A stretch of 42,431 bases of DNA, taken from DAIOHQ01 sp036744635. GTDB taxonomy: Bacteria > Planctomycetota > Phycisphaerae > Tepidisphaerales > Tepidisphaeraceae. This document shows positions 8,093 through 16,388 of the stretch, in pieces. The position numbers were made by a program, and so were the translations under genes. The notes below the pieces were generated by a model, which was not told where the DNA came from, ran no database searches, and saw nothing but the letters and a program-made list of their open reading frames with translations. The stretch covers positions 1 through 42,431 of the forward strand of contig DAIOHQ010000008.1 in NCBI GenBank assembly GCA_036744635.1, read 5' to 3'. How positions within the stretch are numbered: position 1 is the stretch's first letter; each line of letters starts with the position of its first letter.

Positions 8093-8426
8093 ACGTGTTC
8101 ACCTCCGCTCGATAAATTACGCGGGAAGTTACAATTGTCTGCCGCTCAGTTCCGGATACTGCCTCCTCGATTCTTGCGCGGACGCTCAAGGCATACAATA
8201 ATCTGCCAGCTACATCAAAGGTGCAATTCTGGTCGGAATGGATAATGCGGGACAAGAATGATGGCTTCATCTGCGCCGCCTCGGCCAGTTTTTTTTGGCT
8301 CCAGCCCATTTCGGCCATTCGCCTGATGACAAGCTGCGCGAGACTTAGCCGCAGATCGTAACCATGGCTCTCGTGCTGGCCCTCAAACTCCTCTAGAGTT
8401 CTACGCAAGTCTTGGATAGTTGCCAT
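7995..8426 (-). CDS. XRE-type HTH protein, probable antitoxin
   Basis: A 143-aa protein with a helix-turn-helix at about residues 39-80 (MGWSQKKLAEAAQMKPSFLSRII), typical of XRE/HigA-like antitoxins. It starts at 8426, inside the last codons of the RelE-like gene (26-nt overlap), as is common where translation is coupled. The C-terminal 60 residues beyond the HTH are hydrophilic and could bind the toxin. It probably represses the operon through the palindrome at 8834-8849. Toxin-before-antitoxin order matches HigBA-type modules. The ATG at 8426 was preferred over the open frame to 8537, which adds only Arg-rich shadow sequence. Confidence 0.8.
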   Translation of the reverse strand: MATIQDLRRTLEEFEGQHESHGYDLRLSLAQLVIRRMAEMGWSQKKLAEAAQMKPSFLSRIIHSDQNCTFDVAGRLLYALSVRARIEEAVSGTERQTIVTSRVIYRAEVNTYEQETTASEIASTAVSYAWDKEREFQRSAAGG

Positions 8427-8829
8427 CGTCTTTCCGTCTCCAGAGTTTTTTCTCTTTAATCTCGGCAGCCTTCTGGATCGCCTCACGTTCCGGTCCGGAA
8501 AGTTTTTGGCCACCCTTGTTAAAGGTCGCCACTGCAATGTAGACGCTCTTTTTGTCGTCTTCGTAAAATCCGATCACGCGAAACAGATCTTGGGCAATGC
8601 GATACACGCCGTCGCCTTCATGCCGAATCGGGCAGCCCTCGCCTTCGAAGTTTCGAAAGCCAGCCTTGGCATAGTAATCGAGTTTCTTAAGGAATGCCCC
8701 AGCTTTTTTGTCCTTCGTTTGAGCGTGCTCAGCTAAGCCACTCTTCACTTTGTCGGATATCCACACTGCCGTAGCGTATTGCTTCCCAGCAAACAGCGCC
8801 TCAACTAAGACAACTTTCGGCTCTTCCAT
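8401..8829 (-). CDS. RelE/HigB-superfamily toxin-like protein
   Basis: A 142-aa protein, longer than the usual 90-120 aa. Its second half has the layout of RelE/Gp49-like toxins: LDYYAKAGFRNFEGEGCPIRHEGDGVYRI, then FRVIGFYEDDKKSVYIAVATFNKGGQKLSGPEREAIQKA, where VIGFYEDD..YIAVATFNKGGQK matches the typical core strand, helper Lys and following helix. These proteins act as ribosome-dependent mRNA endonucleases in the cytoplasm. It is the first gene of the island and overlaps the XRE gene. Family assignment is by pattern; activity is inferred. Confidence 0.78.
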   Translation of the reverse strand: MEEPKVVLVEALFAGKQYATAVWISDKVKSGLAEHAQTKDKKAGAFLKKLDYYAKAGFRNFEGEGCPIRHEGDGVYRIAQDLFRVIGFYEDDKKSVYIAVATFNKGGQKLSGPEREAIQKAAEIKEKKLWRRKDDGNYPRLA

Positions 8830-8833
8830 TATG

Positions 8834-8849
8834 TTAACTTATAAGTTAA
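8834..8849 (-). promoter_or_regulatory. Perfect palindrome TTAACTTATAAGTTAA, probable antitoxin operator
   Basis: A 16-bp perfect palindrome 4 nt upstream of the toxin start. On the minus strand its centre is TATAAG, which with TTACGG 17 nt upstream could be the -10 element; alternatively TTGACT-17-TAACAT overlaps it. Either way the palindrome covers the promoter, as expected for autorepression by the HTH protein. Confidence 0.6.
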
Positions 8850-9176
8850 TTTCAGTCAAGCCGTAAAGATGCGGGACAATTTATCGTCGCATCTCATTGC
8901 TCTATAAGGTTTTACAATCAATCTTCGGGTTTTCAGGCGCCCACTCTATGCCATGATAACGAACCTCTCACATTCGTTGCACGCTTGCTAGATAGCAGAG
9001 CGTAAGGCCTGCCCAGTATGAGTTGGTAAGAGTTGAGCACTACGCACCAGGAATCCAGGTTCAAAAAATGAATGAAATAATGGGGGGTTTTCTGCGTTCG
9101 CCGTGGCAAAACGTGCATCTTTTCGGTCTTTCGCTATGCTTGCGGCTCACCAGGAGATCGCTGGGAGCGGCCTTGT
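8850..9176. other. AT-richer intergenic stretch, no gene seen
   Basis: The gap lies between the divergent toxin and UroD-like genes. I see no plausible start with a ribosome site, no RNA gene and no copy of the tRNA-Gln 3' end. It continues the lower GC of the island. Confidence 0.4.
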
Positions 9177-10241
9177 ATGGATTCACGCATCGTTCGAAAT
9201 CAGCAATTCATGCATGACCTGTTCGATGGCCGGTTCCGCGGCCATGCCATCTGGATGTCGCCGGAGATCCCTCAGCAGCCGGGGCCGGGCGATGTCTCCT
9301 GCTCGGAGCTTCCGGTCTCCAAGTGGGTGGACTGGTTCTGCCGCGTCTATGAGGCGCGGGTGTGCTACTCCGATGAGATCGAAGACGACGCCGTGCCCTA
9401 CGTGAGCATCGCCACCGGCACCGGCGTGTTCGCATCCTGCTTCGGCTCTGAGCTGCACATTTGCCCCGATAACATCGCCGCCGCCCGGCCGGCGGTGACC
9501 ACCGCCGAAGACGCCGACCGCATCCCGCAGCCGACGCTCGACGCTGCGCCGATCCGCCGCATCTTTCAGGCCGCCGAGCAAATCCGCCGCCGGCTCGGCG
9601 ATGACGTGCCCATCGGCATCCCCGATATCCAAAGCCCGTTCGACATCGCCGCCCTAATCTGGAACAAGGAGGACATGTTCGTCGCGATGATCGAAGAGCC
9701 CGAGGCGGTGCATCGGCTGGCCTCGCGCTGCCACCATTTTCTCAAACGCTTTCTGCACGCGTTCATCCGCGACTGTACGCCGGTGAATCTCTGCCACTGC
9801 CCGTATGCGTGGGCGCCGCCGGAACTGGGGGCCTGGCTGTCGGAAGATGAGGCCGGCAGCATCTCGCCACAGCAGTTTCGCGATTTCTGCCTGCCCATTC
9901 TCACCAACCTTTCCCACATGTTCGGCGGCCTGTTCATGCACTGCTGCGCCAAGGCGGATTATCAATATTCCAACTTCCGCGCCATCCCCAACCTCCGCGG
10001 CCTCAACCGCGTCTTCCAGGCGCCCGGACCCAAGCCCGCGATCGACGCGTTCTCCGGCCAGACGGTGCTGATTCAAGCGTGGATGTCGCCGCCCGACATC
10101 GAGCGCATGCTGGCCCTGTGCAAGCCCAACACCCGCCTGCTCATCAACATGCCCGCGCAGCCGCTCGATGATGCCAGGCGCACCTTCGAGCAACTCCGCG
10201 AGCACTGCCCGCGCAAATCGCCCGGCCTGGCGCGGATATGA
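9177..10241 (+). CDS. Uroporphyrinogen decarboxylase (URO-D) family protein
   Basis: A 354-aa protein of the URO-D/methyltransferase superfamily TIM barrel. It keeps superfamily features such as IPDIQSPFDIAALIW in the middle and the late HCCAK segment followed by GLNRVFQAPGP. The heme-enzyme N-terminal motif (RQAGR) is not visible, so a real HemE role is unlikely; a corrinoid or methyl-transfer role, as in many URO-D-like proteins beside sugar or methylamine genes, is possible but unsupported by the neighbours here. The ATG at 9177 has GGGAG about 9 nt upstream. The gene stands alone, convergent with the GNAT gene. Confidence 0.72.
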   Translation: MDSRIVRNQQFMHDLFDGRFRGHAIWMSPEIPQQPGPGDVSCSELPVSKWVDWFCRVYEARVCYSDEIEDDAVPYVSIATGTGVFASCFGSELHICPDNIAAARPAVTTAEDADRIPQPTLDAAPIRRIFQAAEQIRRRLGDDVPIGIPDIQSPFDIAALIWNKEDMFVAMIEEPEAVHRLASRCHHFLKRFLHAFIRDCTPVNLCHCPYAWAPPELGAWLSEDEAGSISPQQFRDFCLPILTNLSHMFGGLFMHCCAKADYQYSNFRAIPNLRGLNRVFQAPGPKPAIDAFSGQTVLIQAWMSPPDIERMLALCKPNTRLLINMPAQPLDDARRTFEQLREHCPRKSPGLARI

Positions 10242-10275
10242 AACGAGCGGATGCACGATTTTCCCCACCTTGGGC

Positions 10276-10746
10276 TCAGGTCAACTCGATGAGCATCTCG
10301 ATGGTGCTGACGCGGAAACCGCAGGCGGCGAAGAGGCTTCTGGCCGGGTCGTTGGCAGCGGCGGTGTCGAGGCGGACCTGCGGCAGGCCGAGCTCCTTGA
10401 AGCGCTCGATGGCCAGCATCACCATCTGGCGGGCGAGGCCTTCGTTGCGATAGGCCGGCTCCACCCAGACGTCGTGGATAAAGCCATAGCGCTCGATGGT
10501 GTAGATGGGAATCTCCGGCTCGATGGTGGCCACCAGAAAGCCGACGAGCTTTTCCTCGCGCTCGGCCACCAGAAAGACGCTGCGTGCGTCGCGCGCCCGA
10601 GAGGCCAGCCAGCCGCGGTACATCTCGGCGGGGTTGTCGCAAAAGCTGTACTTGGCCGGATCCCACGATTTGTGCAGGGCGCAGATCTGCCCGACCATCG
10701 GCAGCACCCGCGGGACATCATCGACTCTGGCCGGTCGAATGTTCAT
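10276..10746 (-). CDS. GNAT family N-acetyltransferase
   Basis: A 156-aa single GNAT domain that transfers an acetyl group from acetyl-CoA. Motif A is clear: FIHDVWVEPAYRNEGLARQMV (RxxG/A acetyl-CoA loop at about 100-105), followed by LDTAAANDPARSLFAACGF, the usual motif B. The N-terminal IRPARVDDVPRV is also typical. It begins 14 nt after the CNNM gene with GGGGGAA just upstream, so it probably ends the phoH-ybeY operon. The substrate (small molecule or protein alpha-amine) cannot be read from the sequence. Confidence 0.88.
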   Translation of the reverse strand: MNIRPARVDDVPRVLPMVGQICALHKSWDPAKYSFCDNPAEMYRGWLASRARDARSVFLVAEREEKLVGFLVATIEPEIPIYTIERYGFIHDVWVEPAYRNEGLARQMVMLAIERFKELGLPQVRLDTAAANDPARSLFAACGFRVSTIEMLIELT

Positions 10747-10760
10747 GGCTTCCCCCTGGT

Positions 10761-12050
10761 TCAGCCCGCGGCCGCCTCGGAGGCGTGCTGGGGCAATAGA
10801 ACGATTTTCACGCGGTTCACCTTTTGCGGCTCGGCGTCGAGGATGGTGTAGCGGATGCCCTTGTGCTCGAAGGTGGTGTTGGCCGCCGGAATGCGCCCGA
10901 GGCTGGCGGAGATGAACCCGCCCAGGGTGTCGTACCCATCATCTTCCGGAAGGCCGGCGCCGAGGACGCGATTGAATTCGTCGATGTAGATGCGGGCGTC
11001 GGCCTCGTAGGTATGGTCGTCGATGCGCTTGAGCAGGGCCGGCTCCTTGGGCTCATGTTCATCGCTGATGTCGCCGACCAGCTCTTCGAGGATGTCTTCG
11101 ATGGTCACCAGCCCGGCGGTGCCGCCGTATTCATCGAGCACGATGGCGAGGTGAACCTTCTGCAGGCGGAAATCGCGGAGCAGGTCGCGGAGCGGCTTGA
11201 TCTCGGGGACGTAAAACGCCGGGCGCATGGCGCTGGTGATGTCGAATTGGCTGGCGCTGACGCCGAGATAGCGCAGCAAGTCGCGGGCGTAGAGGATGCC
11301 GCGGATCTGGTCGAGCGTGCCGTCGTAAACGGGGATGCGGGAGTGGCCGCTTTCTTCGATGGTGCGCTTGATCTCGTCGACGCTGCAATGGATGTCGAGG
11401 GCGACGATCTCGGTGCGGGCGGTCATGATCTGGCCGGCCTGGGTGTCGCGGAACTGGATGACCGACTGGATCATCTCGCGCTCCTGGTCGTCGACGACAC
11501 CTTCCTTCTGGCCTTCTTCGACGACGGAGAGGATTTCCTCTTCGATCTGCTCGGGCTCGCGGATGGCGGTGGCGCCGGCGGTCTTGCGGGCCAGGCCTTC
11601 GATGGCGTGCATGATCTTGGTGACGGGGGTGAGCAGCCAGCGCAGGGTGTGGAGTAACCCAGCGCACGCCCCCACGAAAATCTCCCCGCCATATTTTGCG
11701 GCGGCGTGGGGGATGGCGACGGAGACGAAGAGGGTGATGATGCCGGTGATGATGACGGCCAGGATGTAGCGGAGGGTGTGAATGCTTTCGCCGGGGTAGC
11801 TGACGTAGAGCAATTCGAGCACGCCGATGAGGATCAGCATGTTGGCGATCAGCCGGGCCATGGCGGTGACGAAGACCAGGTCGGCGGAGTGCTCGATGGT
11901 GGGGGCGAGCCATCTGGTCTTGTCGTGGCGCTGCAGGTAGTCGCCGAGGCGCGTGCGCGAGAAATGGCGCAGCGAATAGGTGAGGGTCGAGAAGAACAGC
12001 GACGCCAGCGACGCGGCCGCGACGCCGGCGACGACGAGTGGTGTGGACAT
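10761..12050 (-). CDS. CNNM/CorC family membrane protein (DUF21, paired CBS, CorC C-domain)
   Basis: A 429-aa protein. The N-terminal 170 residues hold three to four hydrophobic segments (DUF21). A CBS pair follows (about 200-320) with MTARTEIVALDI, SRIPVYDGTLDQIRGILYARDLL and AIVLDEYGGTAGLVTIEDILEELVGDI, the last being highly conserved in CorC/HlyC proteins. The C-terminal CorC domain includes DDGYDTLGGFISASLGRIP. Such proteins take part in Mg/Co transport. Its ATG overlaps the ybeY stop by one base (TGATG), indicating translational coupling; in other phyla a CorC-like gene also follows ybeY. Confidence 0.92.
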   Translation of the reverse strand: MSTPLVVAGVAAASLASLFFSTLTYSLRHFSRTRLGDYLQRHDKTRWLAPTIEHSADLVFVTAMARLIANMLILIGVLELLYVSYPGESIHTLRYILAVIITGIITLFVSVAIPHAAAKYGGEIFVGACAGLLHTLRWLLTPVTKIMHAIEGLARKTAGATAIREPEQIEEEILSVVEEGQKEGVVDDQEREMIQSVIQFRDTQAGQIMTARTEIVALDIHCSVDEIKRTIEESGHSRIPVYDGTLDQIRGILYARDLLRYLGVSASQFDITSAMRPAFYVPEIKPLRDLLRDFRLQKVHLAIVLDEYGGTAGLVTIEDILEELVGDISDEHEPKEPALLKRIDDHTYEADARIYIDEFNRVLGAGLPEDDGYDTLGGFISASLGRIPAANTTFEHKGIRYTILDAEPQKVNRVKIVLLPQHASEAAAG

Positions 12051-12775
12051 CAGATTTCCCCCTTGGCGCGGCGGCGCTGCGGCAGCTTCGGCGCGCCATC
12101 CGGCTTGAAAACCCGGCCGATCCCAAGCTTCATAAGCAGTTCATCCTCGAGGCGGTGCATCTCGCGAAAGCCACGGGCGGTTTTATCGTCGAACCCGCAC
12201 AGGTGCAACATTCCATGAATCGCGTAGAGCAGCAGCTCATGGCCGAACGGCAGGCCACGGATTTTAGCCTGCCCGCGGGCCTGGGGAACGCAAATGACCA
12301 CCTCGCCGGAGATGACCCGGCCGCGGTGGTCGTGGTCGAGCTCAAAGGTAAGGACATCGGTTGGGCCGGAAATCCCGAGGTATTGCTTGTGCAGGGCGCT
12401 CATGGCGGCGTCGTTGACCAGAACAACAGAGAGTTCTCGCAAAGCCGGGCGAAGCAGGGCGTGGGCGGCTTTGAGGTGGCTGGAGAGATGGGGGATGGAA
12501 GTCTTGGCAATTTGGGCAGTTATGTCCAGGCGGAGGGGGTGGATGGGCGATTTGGAACGGCGGCCAGGGGCGAACGGAGTGGCGGGAAGGCGATTTTGAA
12601 ATGTGGGACATTTTGGGACATTTTGGGACATTGGCTTATCGTAACCCATGCTGATGAATGGGATTGCGAATAATGTCCCACATTGCGGAAAGTGTGCCGG
12701 GGTGGGACATGGTGGGAGGTGAGTATAGGGCGCGTGCAGTCGCAATGGAGCGCCCGATGCAAAGAAGCTGTTCAT
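12050..12775 (-). CDS. ybeY: Endoribonuclease YbeY (rRNA maturation factor), start uncertain
   Basis: YbeY is a zinc-dependent RNase for 16S rRNA 3'-end processing and 70S quality control. The C-terminal part has TDVLTFELDHD, GEVVICVP and the metal motif HGMLHLCGFDD (HGxLHLxGxDH-type; the last ligand is D instead of H, as in some lineages). Homology begins near LRLDITAQ, so the first 80 residues of this version are extra. The ATG at 12775 was chosen because it has GGGGGGAA directly upstream and a consensus promoter 59 nt before it. Alternatives are 12649 and 12631, which lack a ribosome site and would skip low-GC, repeat-containing sequence (SQNVPKCP). The gene overlaps the CNNM gene. Confidence 0.8.
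   Translation of the reverse strand: MNSFFASGAPLRLHAPYTHLPPCPTPAHFPQCGTLFAIPFISMGYDKPMSQNVPKCPTFQNRLPATPFAPGRRSKSPIHPLRLDITAQIAKTSIPHLSSHLKAAHALLRPALRELSVVLVNDAAMSALHKQYLGISGPTDVLTFELDHDHRGRVISGEVVICVPQARGQAKIRGLPFGHELLLYAIHGMLHLCGFDDKTARGFREMHRLEDELLMKLGIGRVFKPDGAPKLPQRRRAKGEI
12600..12632. repeat. Tandem TGGGACATTT repeat (family I)
   Basis: Three copies of TGGGACATTT(T) in tandem, with inverted and degenerate copies at about 12674-12683 and 12701-12711. It lies within the uncertain N-terminal part of ybeY. Confidence 0.6.
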
Positions 12776-12833
12776 ATTCCCCCCGTTCTTGAAGCCTGTG
12801 TCGCGGATATCAGTCGCCACAATAGTCGGGCAC

Positions 12834-12863
12834 ATTATACCTAACATCATACGAATTTGTCAA
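12834..12863 (-). promoter_or_regulatory. Perfect consensus promoter TTGACA-18-TATAAT upstream of ybeY
   Basis: On the minus strand TTGACA (12858-12863) and TATAAT (12834-12839) are separated by 18 nt. The start would be near 12827. It lies just downstream of fic and gives ybeY, the CNNM gene and the GNAT gene their own transcript. Confidence 0.75.
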
Positions 12864-12931
12864 GAAAAATCTGGCCGAATTCAAGGTCGCAGGATTCCAT
12901 TACCTAATTTAGTACCCAATTCCAAAACCCA

Positions 12932-13984
12932 TTACTGGATTGAGCTTTTTCGCCACAGGGCGGAGCGGCCGCGGCCGAGGCACATTACTTTGGACTGCTG
13001 GCGCAGGTTCTGGAGTACGTGGCGGATCAGGTCAATGCTCACCCCGGGGCAGGCGGCCTGGAGTTGGGCCACGCTGAAGTCGCCGATCATGCGTTCGATG
13101 GCATCGACAACGAGTTGGCTCTTTTCGCCGGGCGGCACGTTCACTTGTCCTACGCGCTGCTCGAACTCCTGATAGGCTGATTTCAGAATCCAGAGCATGT
13201 AGTTGATGAACGGCCAGGGGTCGTGCTTGGCTTCGTGCCATTCCCGCGAGGAACGCTCCAGCGTCTCATAGTAGCGCTGCTTGTTTTGCTCGATCAGTCG
13301 TTCGAGGCTGATGTAGCGGCCGACTTCCAGACCGACGTGATAAGAGCCCAAGAGCGTCAAGAGGCGCGATACGCGGCCATTGCCGTCGCGGAAGGGATGG
13401 ATGCACAAGAAGTCCAGCGCGAATGCGCCGAGTGCCGCCAGTGGATGAACCCAGTGTTCATGGAGGCATGCATCCCAGAGACCAATCAGTTCGGAGAGGG
13501 CAGCCTCGGTCGCAGTGCCTGCCTGCAGCGGCATGAAACGGACGCGGGTGCGGCCGTCTGGGTAGCGCTCGATGATCGGCTCGGTTTTCTCCTTGTATTT
13601 GCCGGCATCCCAGATTTCGGGGCGGCACATTTCATGGAGCTGTCGAATCGTCGATTCGGTTAGGGGAAGAGACGATCCCTGTGAGTGAATGAGCGTCAGT
13701 GCATCGCGGTATCCGCGCAGCTCGGCCTCGTCGCGGTCCTTGGGCGTAGGCTGGCCGAAGACAAGGGTGGTCACACGCTTTTGATCGACTTCGACGCCTT
13801 CGATGCGATTGCTGGAAACGGCGCTTTCGATGAGGGCGTGCTCGCGCAGCGCCTTGAGTTTTTGCGGCGACTGACGGGTGAACAGATCCTGGCGACCGAT
13901 GCATTCACCAAGATCAGCGAGATACCAGCCGGTGGCCGCCGGAATGGCGGCGATGGGAGCGGAGAATTGTCGGAAGGTCATCAT
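12932..13984 (-). CDS. Fic family protein (AMP-transferase type) with autoinhibitory helix
   Basis: Fic proteins usually transfer AMP from ATP to Ser, Thr or Tyr of target proteins. This 350-aa protein has the core motif HPFRDGNGR (196-204; catalytic His196) and, N-terminal to it, the inhibitory motif S58-N-R-I-E62-G63 in LIESAVSSNRIEG, which marks a class II, self-inhibited Fic. The C-terminal 70 residues (SQLVVDAIERMIGDFSVAQLQ...SIDLIRHVLQNLRQ) look like a winged helix. MMTF offers two adjacent ATG starts. It lies between pgpH and ybeY, which are neighbours in many bacteria, so it is likely an insertion in the cluster; it runs in the same direction with 71 nt to pgpH. Confidence 0.93.
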   Translation of the reverse strand: MMTFRQFSAPIAAIPAATGWYLADLGECIGRQDLFTRQSPQKLKALREHALIESAVSSNRIEGVEVDQKRVTTLVFGQPTPKDRDEAELRGYRDALTLIHSQGSSLPLTESTIRQLHEMCRPEIWDAGKYKEKTEPIIERYPDGRTRVRFMPLQAGTATEAALSELIGLWDACLHEHWVHPLAALGAFALDFLCIHPFRDGNGRVSRLLTLLGSYHVGLEVGRYISLERLIEQNKQRYYETLERSSREWHEAKHDPWPFINYMLWILKSAYQEFEQRVGQVNVPPGEKSQLVVDAIERMIGDFSVAQLQAACPGVSIDLIRHVLQNLRQQSKVMCLGRGRSALWRKSSIQ

Positions 13985-14055
13985 GCTGTAGTGGAATTCT
14001 TGCAGGGGTTACGGCGCTGGTTGTCTTGAGGGGCGAAGTATTGGGTCGACGTATT

Positions 14056-16383
14056 TTAGGCGGTCTTTGCCTGCGGCGAGGGGGCGGTGGTGGTCGCGGC
14101 GGTGGAGGGGTAGGCGATGCGGCCGTGATAGATGCCCAGGAGGGTTTTGACGAGGGATTTTTCTATGGCTTCGAGCTCGCGCATGGTCATGTCGCATTCG
14201 TCGAGCTGGCCGTCGAGGAGGCGTTTCATGGCGATTTCGTGGACGAGGGTTTCGATGCGGCTGGCGGTGGGCTCGCCCATGGCGCGGGTGGCGCTTTCGA
14301 CGGCGTCGGCGATCATCACGATGCCGATTTCCAGGGTCTTGGGCTTGGCGCCGGGGTAGCGATATTGCATTTCGCTGATGGCCGGCTGCTCGTTCTGGTC
14401 ATCTTTCTTGTTGCAGGCCTGGTGATAGAAATATTCCACCAGCGTGGTGCCATGGTGCTGCTGGATGAAGGGGAAGAGGCTGGTGGGGAGATTGTATTCC
14501 CTGGCCAGCTCGACGCCATCTTTGACGTGGCCGATGATGATGAGCAGGGAGACGCTGGGGGAAAGATTGAGGTGGCGGTTGCGGCCATTGCTCTGGTTTT
14601 CGACGAAGTAGTCGGCCTTGTTCATCTTGCCGATGTCGTGGTAGTAGCTGCCGACGCGGCAGAGCAGGGAATTGGCGCCGACGGACTCGGCGGCGGCTTC
14701 GGAGAGAGTGGCGACCTGCAGGCTGTGGTTGTAGGTGCCGGGGGCTTCCAGGGCGAGGCGGCGGAGGAGCGGCTGGCTGGCATCGGCCAGTTCCAGCAGG
14801 GTCATCGAGGTGGTGATGCGGAAGGCTTTTTCGATGAAGGGGAGGATGCCCAGGACGATGAAGCCGACGGCCAGGCCGGCGGCGCCGGCATACAGGCAGT
14901 TGCGGCTGATGAAGCGGAAGGGCTCGATCGGCTCCATCGAAACCGCGCCCACGGCCATCGTCGCCAGGATCATCGCCAGCGCCGTCGCGCCGCCGACTTC
15001 GATCAACTTGCTGCGGGTGCGGATCTCATCGAGCAGCAGGCAGCAGGTAAAGACGCCGATGAAGAGGATCAGGAAGAAGCCGACGGTCTGGTTGAGGGCG
15101 AAGGTGACCAGGATCGCGTGCATGGTGGCAATGCCCATGGCGAAGCGGCGGTCGTAGGCGATGGCGATGATCATCGAGACGATGATGGTGGGGGCGATGC
15201 CGAAGACGAACATCGGCCCGGTGCCGATCGCCGAAAGCTGGGCGAGCAGAAGCATCGCCAGGAGCAGGACCGCCAGGGCAATGCCGCGGGCGTGATTGCG
15301 GACGATGCGGACCTGGTTGTTGGAGATGTAGCCGCAGAGGATCATGGTGACGAGGATGACGATGCCGGCGACGCCGACGGTGGTTTTCACCCGCTCCCAG
15401 GGGTCTTCCTGGTAGAGGCGCTTGAGGAATGCGTTGTGCTCGGCCTTGAGGATTTGCCAGCCGCGATCGTCCAACTCGCCGCGGCTCTTGAGAACCTGGT
15501 TGGCCTCGTAGTGGACTTCGCCGTTACTGGGCGGGACGTTCTGGGCGGCCTGGTTCTGGGCGGCGACGGTGGCATCCTCATCAAGCTGGTGGGTGGGTTG
15601 GATGAGGTTTGCGGTGAGAGCGACCATTTTTAGCTGCAGCTCGTTGCGGAAGACATCGGCGTCGGCGCGAATGGCTTCGAGAAGGTCGCGGGTAACCTTG
15701 GTCGAGAAACTGTCGGTGATCTTGATGGGATCGCTTATCTGGGCGCTGCTCCCGCTGGTGATGATGCGGGGGATCATGTTGAGGTCGGCCTCGCGCTTGG
15801 CCTCGGCCTGCCACTGCGATTCCGGCAGGATGACTAGCTTCTGCAGGGACTCGATGTATTGCTTGACGGCGGCCTGATAGCTGGGGCGTTTGTCCTTGTT
15901 GCTGTACTGATCGAGCAGGGTGACAGCGCTGTTGTCGAGGTCGGTGATGAAGGGCGCGCCGGCGTCGAGATGGAACTTCTCGCGAAGGTTCTGCCGCACT
16001 TCTTCCAGCGTCTTGCCGTGCATCTGATCGGGCAGTTCCAGAAGCTGATCTTCCAGTTGATGCCAGGGATTTTGGGTGGCGCCGTAGACGCGCGGGACAT
16101 TCTTGCGGGCTGACTGGCGCAGGCTGTTCAGCAGTTCTTTGTTGGGAAAGGTGAAGTCGACGCGGCTGAGGATGTCCTGGGGGATGAATTGGCCGGGGCG
16201 ATAGGGAATGACATCTTCACGCAACGAGAGAATGCACGTGGCGACGACCACGAAGATCGCGGCGATGGCCATTGATGCGAAGCTGCCGTCGGCCTTCATC
16301 TGCTGCCAGCGCGACCGCGACATGTCCGGGCGATTCTTGCGAATCTCCTGGCGGCGGGAGTGCGATTTGCGTGACGATTGCAT
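14056..16383 (-). CDS. 7TM-HD family phosphohydrolase, PgpH-like cyclic-di-AMP phosphodiesterase
   Basis: A 775-aa membrane protein with the 7TMR-HDED layout: a basic N-terminus, one membrane helix (near 38-54, MAIAAIFVVVATCILSL), an extracellular part of about 280 residues, several membrane helices in the middle, and a cytoplasmic HD domain. The HD part shows GTYNHSLQVATLSEAAA, then YYHDIGKMNKADYFVENQ, VELAREYNLP and HHGTTLVEYF, with the metal-binding His and Asp in order. PgpH proteins hydrolyse c-di-AMP to pApA. It lies directly after phoH, as in Firmicutes, where the homologue is YqfF. The 58-nt gap to phoH is filled by a palindromic repeat. Confidence 0.92.
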   Translation of the reverse strand: MQSSRKSHSRRQEIRKNRPDMSRSRWQQMKADGSFASMAIAAIFVVVATCILSLREDVIPYRPGQFIPQDILSRVDFTFPNKELLNSLRQSARKNVPRVYGATQNPWHQLEDQLLELPDQMHGKTLEEVRQNLREKFHLDAGAPFITDLDNSAVTLLDQYSNKDKRPSYQAAVKQYIESLQKLVILPESQWQAEAKREADLNMIPRIITSGSSAQISDPIKITDSFSTKVTRDLLEAIRADADVFRNELQLKMVALTANLIQPTHQLDEDATVAAQNQAAQNVPPSNGEVHYEANQVLKSRGELDDRGWQILKAEHNAFLKRLYQEDPWERVKTTVGVAGIVILVTMILCGYISNNQVRIVRNHARGIALAVLLLAMLLLAQLSAIGTGPMFVFGIAPTIIVSMIIAIAYDRRFAMGIATMHAILVTFALNQTVGFFLILFIGVFTCCLLLDEIRTRSKLIEVGGATALAMILATMAVGAVSMEPIEPFRFISRNCLYAGAAGLAVGFIVLGILPFIEKAFRITTSMTLLELADASQPLLRRLALEAPGTYNHSLQVATLSEAAAESVGANSLLCRVGSYYHDIGKMNKADYFVENQSNGRNRHLNLSPSVSLLIIIGHVKDGVELAREYNLPTSLFPFIQQHHGTTLVEYFYHQACNKKDDQNEQPAISEMQYRYPGAKPKTLEIGIVMIADAVESATRAMGEPTASRIETLVHEIAMKRLLDGQLDECDMTMRELEAIEKSLVKTLLGIYHGRIAYPSTAATTTAPSPQAKTA

Positions 16384-16388
16384 AATTA

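Noticed and set aside
8880..9176. att-site copy of the tRNA-Gln 3' end bounding the toxin-antitoxin island
   Set aside because: Only short matches such as GGTTCAAA were seen, too few for an att duplication.
9177..10241. True heme-pathway HemE
   Set aside because: The conserved N-terminal RQAGR motif of HemE is not visible, so only the URO-D superfamily is claimed.
14026..15633. Long open frame opposite pgpH, rich in Gly, Asp and Glu
   Set aside because: It is an antisense shadow of a high-GC gene; pgpH on the other strand has clear HD and membrane features.
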